Below, in pieces: positions 34,931 through 47,700 of a stretch of 64,000 nt of DNA; the first letter of the stretch is position 1; each line of letters starts with the position of its first letter. A program made the position numbers and the translations under genes. This stretch comes from Aporrectodea caliginosa. Taxonomy: Eukaryota > Annelida > Clitellata > Crassiclitellata > Lumbricidae. The notes under the pieces were generated by a model. The model saw only the letters and a program-made list of their open reading frames with translations. It did not search any database and was not told the DNA's origin. The DNA is taken from positions 1,200,344-1,264,343 of the forward strand of contig JACEVL010001161.1 of assembly GCA_020284085.1 (NCBI GenBank), written 5' to 3'.

Positions 34931-35924
34931 TGATTGGAATTGCATTATGTTTCCCTGGTGAACAAGAAATAATCTAAAATCTGGTCCTTATCTCAGAATA
35001 GAGTGGCAGCCATGCAGGCTTAAATGCAAATGGAATAATGGAGTAGAAAACAATCGTAAAACAATTCCCAAGCCTCTCCCTATCAACAGATCAAAGTAAC
35101 CAGACTGCAAAACTGATCAAAGGACAAATCTAATCCAATCCAACTTCTAGCACCACTATCATACCACATTTGACCTCAATCACAGAGTGAAATCCCAATG
35201 AAAAATCGCAGTGCCCTGGAGCAGAAGTATAGGACTCGCCATGCAGTTTGTGAGGAAAAAACGAGGGAATCGGAACGACAGTAGTAAAGCAAACCTTGAC
35301 TGATGATACCAAAACATGGCATCCTTATTAGCGACAGTTCAACGAGTCTTTACATGTGAAACTTATCAAACAACTACAAAGTACGTTCTGATCGATACCA
35401 ACACCTGGTATGCTAAAAATTAGAGATAAAACTCACAAATTGCAACGGTTTCAATCTGAACAATCAATAACGAGAAGGTCGAAGACTGTGCCGTAAAACA
35501 GATTGAGGAGACAAGCAGGAGACAGGCAGGAGGACGCCTATGCCATAGGAGGAGGATATCATCTGACCCAGACTTTGCTAAGAAAAAATCAGACGGGCAG
35601 AGTATCAACTGAAGGGTGTTTCTGGCACCAGTCCTATTGAACACACACATTCTCATTCCAACGCCTGGCTGTTGAGAACCACAGCTGCTGCCAAACATCG
35701 AAATTCGTACCACATAAAACACGTCTAACACATCAGAGGGAAAGGACGGAGGTAACTCAAACCCTGGCGTCCCTGTCCCTTCCCTGTCACATGTAATAAG
35801 TTTCCCCTATGAGCACATGAAAAGCAAAATTCCTCACACAGTTTCTGAACTCAACTCTGCCAAAACAGATCTCAAAGTTCGTTCTGCAAAAAAAATTTTT
35901 TTTTTGCAGATCTCAAAGGTTATA

Positions 35925-36040
35925 ATCAGAATCGTAAACTACAATTTATAAAGCACAACTCGAAAGCTAAGTGCAGGGCACTAGCTTATTCACGAGCGCT
36001 GCGTCAAGTCAGAGGGGTTGTCCAGAGACTTTATGACAGA
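35925..36040 (+). repeat. Dispersed SINE-like repeat copy
   Basis: A well-preserved copy: AGAATCGTAAACTACAATTT, then CTCGAAAGCTAAGTGCAGGG, CTTATTCACGAGCGCTGCGT and GAGGGGTTGTCCAGAGA. Confidence 0.8.
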
Positions 36041-36274
36041 CCCATTTAGCATTGAATCCCAATCATGATCTCAAATTTATATAGCACCACTTCACGATGA
36101 ACTCATCCAAGGCAACCCTAACCTAACATCTTGAAAGCACAAAGGAACAGAATGGTCTGTAAGTGCTTGTGGAGAGGAGACAGGCTGCACAGGTGTTCAT
36201 TAGAACAGTTACTCCAGAAGGATGGGCCAACCACAGCAAAATTTTATAAGTTTCCAGATTAGATAGAGTTATTG

Positions 36275-37246
36275 TAGGGCTGGTAACGATAAAAAATTTA
36301 AATATTTAACTATTTAAGAATTAACGATTAATTAATAGTTTATTGTGATCAAATGTATTCCCCAAGAAGTAATGACAAATACAAAATTAACATAATTAAT
36401 TGTTTATCTTAAATAGCAATAATAATAATTAATATTTATTGCTAGTTAGTAGTTACTTAGTAGTCATTTGTTCATATTAGTAGCCTCGTTTACGTTTTTC
36501 AGTTCAAATGCCTGCCTTCAATAAATAACTTAACAAGCCAGCATGTTAACACTGCTACGTTCTAGTGAGCGAGATGTTTTGTTAACAATATAACTGGCTA
36601 AAAAGTCTCTAACACGGAACTTAAGCGACAGGTATAGCCTACACAGAACAGTTTTGGCGAGTGATACTACTTTCGGAAAACAAAGCTTCCACCACGATAG
36701 ATAGCGGACCTACAGAATCCTCAGTTTTCGCTCAATTTTTATATTGTTCAAATGCAGCAGAATGGCTTTCATCATCTGCTTCCTTGTCTGTGTCAGTGCT
36801 CAGCAGTTTCCAGCATCTTGAAACGTTTTACATTAGGACGATTAGGTTCACATGGGAGTTTTTTTTATCACTTTAACGATTATCAGAATGCAACTGTTCA
36901 ACATTGACAGTGACTGACAGTTTCTCACAACTAACTCACTGTCCAAGTTTGCTCTTTAGAATCAACAGATAAACACTTCATCTCTTATAATGTGGGTCAA
37001 GTGCAGACTTTGCAATTTTGAGTATATCAGGACCAGTCACAGTCAGGACCGTATCAGCTCTATACGACCAACCGTTGAAATCGTCCAGAAGAGTTGCCTA
37101 ACTTGCCTTAAATCTGACTATGTAGCCTCTGTCTTCATCATTTACTGTCATATGCTTTGTTTTTCATTAATCGTTAAAAGTAAATTTAATCGTTAAAATT
37201 ACTTAACGATTAATCGATTAATTAATCGTTAACTTCCGCATCCCTA
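36275..37246. mobile_element. Non-autonomous hAT element, 972 bp
   Basis: The left end is TAGGGCTGGTAACGAT and the right, reversed, is TAGGGATGCGGAAGTTAACG. Both are followed by TTAACGATTAATTAAT-type subterminal repeats. The flanking octamers are AGTTATTG (36267-36274) and AATTATTG (37247-37254), 7 of 8 identical. There is no transposase frame. The one mismatch suggests an older insertion than the others. Confidence 0.8.
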
Positions 37247-37254
37247 AATTATTG

Positions 37255-37660
37255 TAATTGTAATCTGAAATTTATAAAGCTTACTTCAAGACAAACCTCA
37301 TCAGTGGCGCTCCCAACCCAAAACAGTTAAATTACTGTTGAGTATTACAGACTTCAGACGCTTGTGAAACAGTGAAAGGGACAAACTGAGGAGCTCAAGC
37401 CGCAGCTCTGGAGAAAGGCGTTTCCAGCTGATGGAACCAACATAGGCAAAGCTTCTGGACTGAGTTGCAACAGTATGCATACATAATGCTGAGCTTTTAA
37501 ACTGGGTGTGTCTTTGTAAACACATGAACATAAGCATGCAGACTGAATAAGACAAGATGTGTCTATTGGTTTGAAAAACATCATGCAGTTCGTTACATTT
37601 TAATTGAACTAAAATTAAGCCATTTATCACAGTGACAGGACTAAACAGAAGTTTCAATAA
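37255..37660 (-). repeat. LINE-derived 3' fragment (antisense)
   Basis: The minus strand reads SRSFAYVGSISWKRLSPELR followed by SLSLFHKRLKSVI. This recalls the conserved end of CR1/L2-like reverse transcriptases (FAxxGPxLWNxLPxxLR...FKxxLKT). Its terminal 'TTATAAATTTCAGATTACAA'-type end also occurs near 25430 and 60470. Frames remain partly open but no other domain is present. Confidence 0.65.
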
Positions 37661-37779
37661 TTTGCTGACAGTTAAGGAATTTCATATTAAAATAAATCTT
37701 AAACAGAAGTTTGATGTGGTTTTCCAAAGCAGTCCAAAAACAAACTGATTGATAGCTGAATGGTTTGAACAATCATCCT

Positions 37780-37900
37780 GCAATGTGGATACTATGGGGT
37801 TTGATCCTCCTCCCGTTAGATGGTTAGGAACCGTGAGCATGTCCTGTACTCACAATTGCTCAGTGCCATCGACTCATGCTTTGTCATTGTATAATAGTAC
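37780..37900 (+). repeat. tRNA-derived SINE copy
   Basis: A degenerate box-B-like GGGTTTGATCC is followed by TCCTCC, then the shared 'TCACAATTGCTCAGTGCCATCGA' block of the family at 58868. Confidence 0.6.
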
Positions 37901-38149
37901 TTAATAGATGAAGATATGGTATAATATAGTATTAGAAATAATTGTATAATATAATTTAATATATAACGCAGATACAATAGATGCCAGTGATAAGAATGAT
38001 CGCATCAATATATAACTGCAACTGTCGTAAACTCATAGGTCAGAATTTCCTATAACAGTTAAAGGGCACAAGATAACAATAGTTTACAAGTCTCTACACA
38101 AGCGTCTTGAAAGAGAAGTCCAAAGGCTGAAATGACAGAAGAAACTGTC

Positions 38150-38530
38150 AGACATTCAGCCAAAGTGCCAGCACAATGACACCAGCACAACAACACCAAC
38201 ACAATGAAGCCAACATGACAACGACACTGACACCAACAAGACACAACACAACGACATCAACACCAATAAAATGATGCCAACACAACACTGACACAATGAC
38301 ACTAGTAAACACAACAATGCCAACACAATGACACCAATCTAACATCGTGTTCCTACTATTTAAGTGACCCAACACAAATATCGAAGGCCAAGAGACCATA
38401 AGGTCCCATAATGCTCCATAGCCACCCATTCATGTGCTGCCCAACTTTGGAACAGCTTCCCCTGTCAGAATCCCTAACATCTACTTCTTCAAACATCAGA
38501 AGTTTCACTAGGAACAGCCTGTCTAATTAA
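38150..38530. repeat. ACACAATGACACCA minisatellite followed by a LINE tail fragment
   Basis: From 38160 to 38345 the sequence is a degenerate tandem of CAACACAATGACACCAACA units. At 38425-38470 the plus strand reads CAAQLWNSFP, similar to the WN(S)LP segment near LINE reverse-transcriptase ends. Confidence 0.55.
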
Positions 38531-39501
38531 TCCTTCTGCCCATGACTATCATAATTGCAATATCGTAACCGTAATAATGACAGTTTAAAATGGGCTCCTG
38601 GCAGTGACCAACTTCTCAGGTGCTCAACAAAATCAATTGTAACTGTGAATGGAAATTTATATAGCGCTACTTCACGAAAAAATCAAAGGTACTGATTTGT
38701 TAGTACGGGTATGTAGAGTTAAACTGCAGATGGAACTTTGACTCTTTTGAATTGTTTTTCTCATGAATGAAAGATGTCAAACGGGATCAACTCTCAAGTG
38801 CTCATGCAATCAGAAACCAGACAACCCAATAATTACACCTTTGCAGGAGGCATAATCATAAACTAAACTCCAGAGAGTTTTCAAATCGTTAATAAAACCT
38901 GAAGATTATATGTAACTCTGGGTACATGCCGAAAAGGGTAAAGTTCATCCCCATGAACAGGAAGCGAACGGCTAGCCATCAAGAGTCTCAAATGGCATAA
39001 AATCGCAGGTAAATAAATATCGCAAACTGCATACACACTTTTAGCAGGCGCTGCATAAATAATTACAATATTATAGTAGGGTGATAGAGGTTACTAAGTA
39101 GGAGTACTTATTTCATTCAGTCAAGGACGAAACTATTGAATGACACGCCCAAGAAAAAGCCCAGAAAATCTAATAGAAAAGGAATATAAATTTATCAATA
39201 TAAACCGCCTCTTGCCTTCGTAAAAACTACGCCAAGAGAACCACTTTAATAACTAATTAACAGATTAATTAATTAAATAACCGAACTTACTCCTCAGTCG
39301 AACAGCCACAGCAAGAGCAAACCGACGATAGTAATTTCAAGGAGGTACAGGTGAGACACGGGACTACATGAACTGCTCATTCCTCTAAAACTGTAATTGG
39401 TCACATCATATATTCGTTTAATGTGTTAACAACAGACATAACGCTGTAGGTGTACATAGAAAAAACTACATCTAGATATTATAGTATGAATTAATAATAG
39501 C

Positions 39502-41965
39502 TTAGTAAGAGTTCAGGAATAACATACGAGAAATAAAATTTCGTGAGTCCTTGTCAGGAAGGTTAAAGTTATGTGGTCTGACCCTAAGAAAATACGGCGT
39601 AAAATGTTGGTTAGGAAATAGGCATCTGAGAGAATGATTCTCATTTAAGAGGACGGCCTTAAAGAGTGAAGTGTCTGCTTTATTAGCTAGAACATTTGTA
39701 GAAGGAGAATCTGACGGAATAAGACCAGAGCGTATTAATCTGTTATTCAGACGTTCTATGCGGGATTTGTCCTTTTCGCTCGCCAGTCCCCACCAGGCGG
39801 GGGAAGCATACATTGTTCTGGCTATGATGGTTGCGCGGGTGATCAGTTGTAGAGAATCTGCAGATGCACCATGGTTTTTGAGTGTTTTGAGGGCGAAGAT
39901 TGAAGCAGAGCCACTTTTGACGACTTTGTTGATGTGTTCCGTGACTGAAAGTTTTTCATCGATGGTGACGCCTAGGGCTTTTATTGAGGTAGAGCGAGGA
40001 ATACCGGTGATTGAGGGTTTGTTGGAGAGTGAAGATTGGTTATGTTTGATTACTGCCATTTCACGGGTTTTGGAAGAGTTTATTTTTAAGTTCTTTTCCT
40101 CTGACCAGTTGTGGATATGTTGAAGTTCTGTTTCTGCGGTGTGAAGGGAGTTTGATCCGATGAAGAGGTAAGAATCGTCAGCGTATTTGGAAAGACGATT
40201 TTGAGGATGAATGGGGTGGAGGTCGGATATGCCAACAATGAAACCAGTTGGGCCGAATACTGAGCCTTGGATGACACTGGCGTTGATTGAAATTACTCTG
40301 GATTTTTGACCTTTGTAGATGGTGTAATGCTTTCTTCCGTTCAGGTAGTTGATTAGCCAGTTGTAGATGTAGTCCGGAAGGGAGAGAGATGCTAGTAATT
40401 GGGTTATTGCAGAGTGACTGATAGAGTCAAAAGCTTTAGAAAAGTCCATTGATATTATTACAACATGGTCGTTGGTTTTAAGAAGGTCAGTGGCATGCTG
40501 TATGATGGAAATGATTGCAGCGGTGGTAGAACCAGTGGGCTTGAAGGCATACTGATCATGAAGGGATATGTGTTTAGGCAGATGTTCAAAGCTGGGATAG
40601 ATATAAGCATGAACAACTATGCGTTCAACGAGTCTAGATAGTACTGGAAGGACCGAGATTGGACGGAAATCTGATGGTTGGGATGGGTGGGGAGTTTTAG
40701 GCTTTGGGTAGATTATGGCAGTTTTCCATTGGTTAGGAACAAAGGAGAGTGTTAATGATTGGGTAATTAGAGTTGTTAGTATTCCAGAGTAGCCGGGGGC
40801 CGTTAGTCTTAGAAACCAGGCTGGGAGACCGTCATCACCAACTGCAGTGTGTTTGAGATGATCAAGTAGATGAAAGATTAAACTTTCGGTAATGTCGATC
40901 TGCTCTGGGGGAGCGGTGGACTTAAGGAGAGGTGCAGAGTAATTGGGATCATTAGAAGCATTGGCAAAATAGTTGTTGAGATCATCGGCACTGAGTGAAG
41001 AAGGGAGGTCATCATGGTTGGTTTTCTTTGTAATTTGGTTGACTTGTTTCCAAAGTGATTCAGCTCCTTCACGAGGGTTAGCATGTTTGAGGAATGAGGT
41101 GTTCTTTTTAGTGATAGCTTTAGCGATCCGGAGGGATAGAGCTTCTGCTTTCTCTATTTTCCCTTTTCTCATGAATCTGTTCTTGAGTCGAAGCATGCGT
41201 TTTATTTCCGGTGTAATGAAGGGCGGATCTTTTGATGTGATAGTAATTGTGCGGAGAGGGTAGTTTTGATCTAATCGAGCGGTTGCGTCACTGTAGAAGT
41301 TATTCCAGGCTTCTTGTAGGTCGGTGGATAAGGCGAGATCCGGGTCGATGGTTACCAGTCCACGAAGGGTCAAGGAGTGTTGTGAGGGAGATCTTTTTCT
41401 GAAAGTGATAGTAGAATGTCTTTTCCCTCTATCTGTGATTGGGTTTCCAGTGGTGGCAATGATAGCTTTGTGGTCTGTTCGGATGGTTGAAGAGATGACT
41501 TTGATCTTGAACAAATCGGGTACAGAAACCATGAACTGATCTAGAATGTTGTTTCCACGAGTAGGTTCAAAGACTGTAGGAGTAAGGCCTGTCAGTTCAG
41601 TAATTTCATCGATATTGAGGCGATTGAAATCTCCGCCTAATATAATTAGAGCTTTGTTGTCTTTTTGAGTTATTTCTTCAACTGATTTTTCAAGCCAATA
41701 AAGTAGAGTACTAAGCGAGTATATTGGGCTTGGGGGGTGGTAAAGAGCACCGATATATATCCGATAGTTGAGTGAGATTGTTTTTATCCAGAGCAGTTCG
41801 ATTTCATTTGGTAATCCTTGTATGGGCCAAGGAGTTGCTTTGATAGATTCTCGTGTATATATGGCCACGCCACCGCCTTTTCTACCTTTTCTGTCCTTTC
41901 TAAATGTTTGGTAACCTTGGATTTTGCAGACTTCTTCAAGGTGATGGGCTTTGAAGTGGGTTAAT
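39502..41965 (-). mobile_element. Non-LTR retrotransposon (CR1/L2-like), 5'-truncated, long intact endonuclease-RT frame
   Basis: One open minus-strand frame runs from about 41965 to the TAA at 39502-39504, roughly 820 codons with no stop. It starts inside an apurinic-type endonuclease (GRKGGGVAIYTRES, then LILGGDFNR and the catalytic-type TDHKAI). The reverse transcriptase follows: NQWKTAIIYPKPK, SDFRPISVLPVLSRLVER, the palm MDFSKAFDSI, and KYADDSYLF (the YADD catalytic box, about 560 residues into the frame counted from 41868). The C-terminal region has MYASPAWWG and LPDKDSRNFISRML. These proteins nick target DNA and copy their RNA into it. The start is truncated: the first endonuclease strands are absent. 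A direct repeat AGTGGGTTAA near 41965 marks the break. The unbroken frame suggests a recent insertion. Confidence 0.93.
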
Positions 41966-42774
41966 TAAGTGGGTTAAGACATTGCTTAATGTCTAATTAA
42001 AAGCAATTTAACTGTGATTCCACCAGCCATCCAACATCTACCACACCATGAACATTTTCGACTTAGAATTTGAGCGTTTCTCTTGGTTTTACTTCGCAGA
42101 AATTCGTCCATGGCATTGAAGTGTATGTACTATTGCTCTCGAGAACTCTGATTAGACACAGCGTTTGCATGGCGTTGAAAATTGATGAGAAATTTCAGAG
42201 ATTTAGATCACATTATGTTTTATTATTGTTTAGAGAAAAAACCTCTCTGAAAAACGTCAAGCCTGCGTATCATCGCAAACTTAATCAAATTGGCCCACTC
42301 CACGCGATTATCCTCTTCCATCCCTCTCGCCCGTTTCCTAAAAACTGGAAACCTCCAGAAAAATTGCACCTCCTCAGTATTATGGTCACTAAGGTCTGTC
42401 GAGTTTATTTAGCGCCTACGTTTATAAGATTGTCGTGACTTTTATATCTAGAATAGTAATGATCTTCGTTATATTTTCAAACTGACAAGTACGCAGAATG
42501 ATTACAATTCATGTGAACATACAATTTATAACATGGTGACATCAGTGGCGTGAAGAGCAGTAGGTAGCGGGATCGCTTCCGGCACCCTCCCATAGGTCCA
42601 CTCAGCCTATCATTCGCGAGATGGCGCGTTCGTAAAAATGAGATGTAGGACGTGATGGGCGCCTTGCATGGCTTTTTGTATAGGTGCATTTACTCTGGAT
42701 CACGTGACAATGTTTACGTAAGTCAAAACAAATATAAAAATCCCGTCGACTTGTGTGAAAGCACAGAATAGATA
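41966..42774. other. Gene-free stretch between the LINE and the THAP relic
   Basis: No coding signal. Positions 42530-42640 resemble the reverse of 11740-11850 (CATTCGCGAGATGGCG block), a low-copy repeat. Confidence 0.4.
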
Positions 42775-42985
42775 ACTGTGGTGAAAGATTGTAGGAACAG
42801 ACATAGAAACGACGAAGACATTAAATTTTATCGGTTTCGTCTTGGACGAATGCGAGAGGCGAGGCTCAGTGAATGGGTTACAGTAGTAAATCGCAAGGAA
42901 TGGCGACCGAATGAAGGCGCCATGCAGATACACCATTCCTCAAATGAGAAGCTGTGGCCATGCGCGTGCATCGCTTTGTGAGGTA
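42775..42985 (+). pseudogene. THAP zinc-finger relic
   Basis: The plus-strand frame from about 42778 reads VKDCRNRHRNDEDIKFYRF, then EARLSEWVTVVNRKEWRPNE. This fits the THAP fold: the N-terminal C(R/K)NR, the F-H/Y-RF segment and W-V...R-K-W-P. The second metal pair, normally in an ICSDHF-like motif, is replaced by MQIHHS, and the first cysteine and start are missing behind a stop. THAP fingers occur in P-element-like transposases and host proteins. A donor-like GAG|GTAAGA follows at about 42983, so a spliced exon is a weak alternative. Confidence 0.6.
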
Positions 42986-43003
42986 AGAAAAGGCGCTATA
43001 TTA

Positions 43004-43457
43004 GGGGCCGTCCATAAAGTACGTCACGCTATTTTTGACCATTTTTACCCCACCCTCCCCCCTGTCACAAACTGTCACAAAAATCGGACCCCCCCCTAAA
43101 GTACGTCACACTTTCGAACATAGAAATAATAATACTTCCGAAAGCAAGGCTAATACATAAACAAGGCTTCGCAACAGCATTATTACTAGCGCTCCTAGCG
43201 AGAGGAATCGTGAAAAACACATTCAGGAGATATGCATTTCATGCTATTTTGACATAAAACTAATTAAAATGTTTCAGAAAATTTTTGAAAATTATTTTTA
43301 AAGCTCTGAAATTCTACTAAAATAATAAAAAGTAAATAATAAATTAAAAAATGTGTGACGTCACACATGGCCTGACCCCCTCCCTCTGTCACAAACTGTC
43401 ACACTTTCTTAAACCCCCTCCCCCCCCTGGAGCGTGACGTACTTTATGGACGGCCCC
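43004..43457. mobile_element. PIF/Harbinger-like MITE, 454 bp, copy 1
   Basis: Perfect inverted ends of 27 bp begin GGGGCCGTCCATAAAGTACG on both sides. A TTA duplication flanks them (43001-43003 and 43458-43460). The TWA target and GGGGCC terminus fit PIF/Harbinger. Inside each end are CCCC-rich and TGTCACAAACTGTCACA direct-repeat stretches. There is no coding frame. The same family recurs at 63420-63882. Confidence 0.9.
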
Positions 43458-43610
43458 TTAAGAAGCTTGATAGATGCATAAAATACACACATTATAGCCT
43501 ACATAGTCACTTATAAATCGGTCATAAGTAAAATAAATTTATCACCTTATATAGATTTCTCAGATTTGATTAACTAACGCTGATAAACAACTTAACAAGA
43601 CGGTCTCAAT

Positions 43611-43650
43611 CTGGGATTATTATTACGGACGTCCGTAATAATAATCCCAG
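43611..43650. repeat. Perfect 40-bp palindrome
   Basis: CTGGGATTATTATTACGGAC is followed immediately by its exact reverse complement with no spacer. It could extrude as a cruciform. No function is evident. Confidence 0.95.
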
Positions 43651-44088
43651 GTTTCAATGAGGCAGTTTTGCATAAGCTTGGAAATTTCAGCGAAATTATC
43701 TGGAAATTGAACTACAGAGCAAAACATGCAATTGCATAAAAAATTGTTTAAATCATATTATAAAATCCACCGATCTCTTATAGGCCTACAATAAGCCACA
43801 ATTAAATTGAAACTCAAGTGATCAGCGCTATAAGTTGATTTTTCGGTGGATCGGCGTGCCATAGTCCGTGGTTGTGGTGGCTGTTGCTTTGGTGAGCGGC
43901 GATGGCGTCTGTTGTTGATGTCGTTTGAGCCGCAATGGATCGCAATCCATTCACAACAAAACTCATTCAGTTAATCGTATAACATCCAGATCACGTCTTT
44001 TGATTCAGTCGAAAGTTACGGATAATCAACGGAAGCACACGCATACCAAGGTATGTTACATACGAGCTTATCCGTATAATCAGGAAGG

Positions 44089-44281
<193 letters not shown>

Positions 44282-44713
44282 ATATTCGTTTATTAGTTAC
44301 ATGCAAGTTGTTACAGATGCAACTTGGAACAGACAATCGTAAGGAATCGTAATGTAAGATAGGCACAGGGTGAGAATTGTCGGGGGTTGAGGGTTCAACC
44401 CCCCTAGTCTTTCTTAGGCTCCCATAGCAAAGTCTACATTTCACACCCTAACTGCACATAAATTAACGTCTAACCCCCGAATGAATGAACGAATTTATGG
44501 ATGAGGAGATGTTGAAAATTAATAACAATAGCAGTTTAACAATGGCAATAGATGGATGGATGGACAGTGATTTGCAATTAGACATTTAATGTGACTTCAT
44601 TTGTTGACTTGTATAGCAGAATAATGAGATTAGGAGTTATCTGGTGTTCATGTATCTTCTCCTTTATCTGTGGCTTTTCCTTTGTTTCGTTCTTAGTCTG
44701 CCTTCCATTAATT

Positions 44714-47700
44714 ATGGAGGATTTTCCCTACGAAGTCGGTTCTTCTGAGAAGGTGAAGATTTTCGAGGCTGAGCTAAAGACGGATCTTGCGGAGCTAAAA
44801 GCCGAACTTGAAGAGAACGAAATTATTCACGGTGTGAGCCGAGTTATCAGGTGAGCGATTTAGTACGGACCATAACTAAATACACTTCTGAAATACTCTT
44901 AAATAAATAGGCTAAAAATACTTTGTTGCAACATAAAAGAAATCCTGGCAGTGTCCACCTTTGGTCCGGTCAACCATTTGAATGGTCAGTGATTTGGTCA
45001 GTCTGTCAATTGTTCTGCAAGACAATAAGTTAGTCAATCAGTCAGTTGTATGCATAATATTATTGTACATTTATGCATGTATATAAGTGTGTGTGTATGT
45101 CTGTCTGTATTATATGTGTGTATGAATGTATGTTTGTATGTATGTAAGTTTGTATGTATGTGTGTATGTGCATACGTATGCATATATTACATTCTGTGAC
45201 AGACTAAAGTCTCCTTTTATTGAATACATATATTCTCCAGTATATACCTTATTGGTTACCTCGTTCGTTGCCCTAACTAACATTGCCCCTAGCCTAATTC
45301 TTCTTTAGTAACTAACTGTTAGAGCACAGATAATATTTGCTATCTCAACCCATTAATAACTAACTATCAGAGCTGAGACAAGTTTTCCTAGCTGTTACCT
45401 GTTACAAGATGCGACCTGTCAGCTTGATGTTGAGATTAAACGAAATTGATTGATTGATTGATTTTCTACCAGGGTTGAGTCAAAACGCCTCTGAGCATAA
45501 ATCTGGAAGGGTGCTATGTAAATTTTCCGAATGAATAATTATGTATGTATGTATACCTGAATGTAGGTATACATATCATAGAGCTTAATATAGCATCTGT
45601 TAGTTAGATGTGTCAGAAAGTCTGCAAACATGACTATTAACCTGCTATCAACCAGTGCAGTTTGTTCACTGACTGGTCTTTATGCACCAGTTGAGGAACT
45701 GGACCTGATAAAGAAAATGCATCTGATGAATGTGGACTTAATAGCAGTCTGTTGTACTTGATGGACTTGTGTGTGTGTGTTCTAGTTCTGTGGCCGTTCC
45801 AAAGGATGTCGGACACTTTTGGAGGGAGAGAGCCTTTGCCATCAAGAAAGGACTCAAGGTACTTGTAGCTCATTACTGTTAGATCCTCTATCTAACATGC
45901 AGTGAATGGTTGGGCTAAAGGATAAGGTCACTTTGTTTTGACTGAGCGCTTGCGAATATGTTGGTTTTCACGACTCTGACTTTGTAGGAAATTTCAAGTT
46001 GACGATAATGATTATCAACTTTAGAGGCAATCATCTTTGATTGAAGTTCTTCCTGCATGCAGTCTTATTGGGTCCTTTAAAACACCAGGTTTCTTTACCT
46101 GTGTATATACCTATGTATTTACCTGTGAATTTACCTGTGTATTTACCTGTGCATTAACCTGTGTATTTTATCCAGGTGTCTGAGGTGATGCCATTGCTCA
46201 TTCAGGCCGATCAGATGACTAAGGAGCTGCAGCTGTGTCAGGTTTCCGACTACTCACCTGAGGGATTGCCACTCCTTATCCATCAGGTATTCCTTACCTG
46301 TCTTATGTGGACTGATCTGATCAAATGAAGTCACCTTTAATCAAATCAAATCCCGCCACCGTTGACTCTTCCAGTACTGATGTAGTATTTTAGTTCTGAA
46401 TGACATTTAAATTCATTTGAGTCTCAGGTGCTACCAGAGGTTCTCTCATTATGACATGGACGCCATACTCCTGTTATTATTATTAGTAATTGTAATTAGT
46501 GACTTCTATTGTGCCGGTATCTAATGCACAAGGCATCAACCTATGGTGCACCAAAACCAACCCATAATCAGGTCAATAATCAGAAGGTCAGTCCATGAGA
46601 CTGGAAGGCAGCCTATGCGGATAAGTTTGAAAAAGAGGTAATTAATAACAATAAAATAACAATAAATTAATAACAATAGAGCCGTCATCATAATGAGAGC
46701 ATGGAAAAGTGGTCTCAGAGTTTAAAATGTCCAAAAGTATTGCATGGCTTTGAGTGGTTGCTGCGTTGTTTTTGTTGTCGTCTAGCATTTTGTTGATCGG
46801 ATTCACCAGTTGATTCAGTGCAAATACATGCATCTCCTGAGATGGAAAAGATTCCAGGCACATACGAGAACCATCGAAGCTCTCTATCCAGACTTCAAAC
46901 AGCGTCTCGAGTAAGCCACCTTGTGATTTCTTTTTTTCTTTTTTGAAATTTTCGGTTTGTGTAAATCATACTGAATGCCAATCATTCGTTTATGTTTTCA
47001 TTTAATGTGCACTTAATTCATCTGAAGTCAATATGACGAGACTCTCTGGATAAATTTGCAGTTGCCATTATGATTTCCATTATGATTGCCATTATAATTA
47101 CTGGTATCATTACCATTATCATTACCATTATCATTACCATTATCATTACCATTATCAGTATACCATTATCATTACCATTATTATTATTGCCATTATCATT
47201 ACAATTATCATTACCATTAACATAACCATTATCAGTATACCATTATCATTACCATTATTATCATTACCATTATTATCATTACCATTATTATCATTACCAT
47301 TATTATCATTACCATTATTATTATTACCATTATCATTACCATTGACTGTGCATTTGGAAGATGGGTTTTGTGTAGAAATAGCTTTCGAAATGTCTGCTGC
47401 TCATCTGTGCTCTGACTGTATAATGTATATAATTATGGTGTGTTGAAATTGCGGGAGGTATACCTGGAGAATTGTATTAGACAGAGATCATTCTTTAGAG
47501 ATGGAATGCTGGAGTTATTGGATTGTTGCACTGAGTAAACACGTGATAAATAACATGGAATAGTTGAGATCCGTTTAGACTAGAGATAAGATGGACCTTG
47601 TGAATGGACAATTTAGATCTCGGTATGACCAACATTTTCGTAAGCGTCACGTGATTGTAATTGTAATTACGACAATTTATATAGCACCGTCAGTAGCAAG

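Larger units (their letters stand above)
30825..36274. other. Repeat-dominated intergenic region upstream of ALAS
   Basis: It includes a CA/TA microsatellite (31441-31502), an inverted repeat (32523-32551), the 33-bp minisatellite (32821-33035) with degenerate relatives to about 33380, a TATG microsatellite (34207-34241) and dispersed repeat copies. No gene is recognised. The ALAS promoter should lie just right of 30824, but no element can be named with confidence. Confidence 0.4.
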
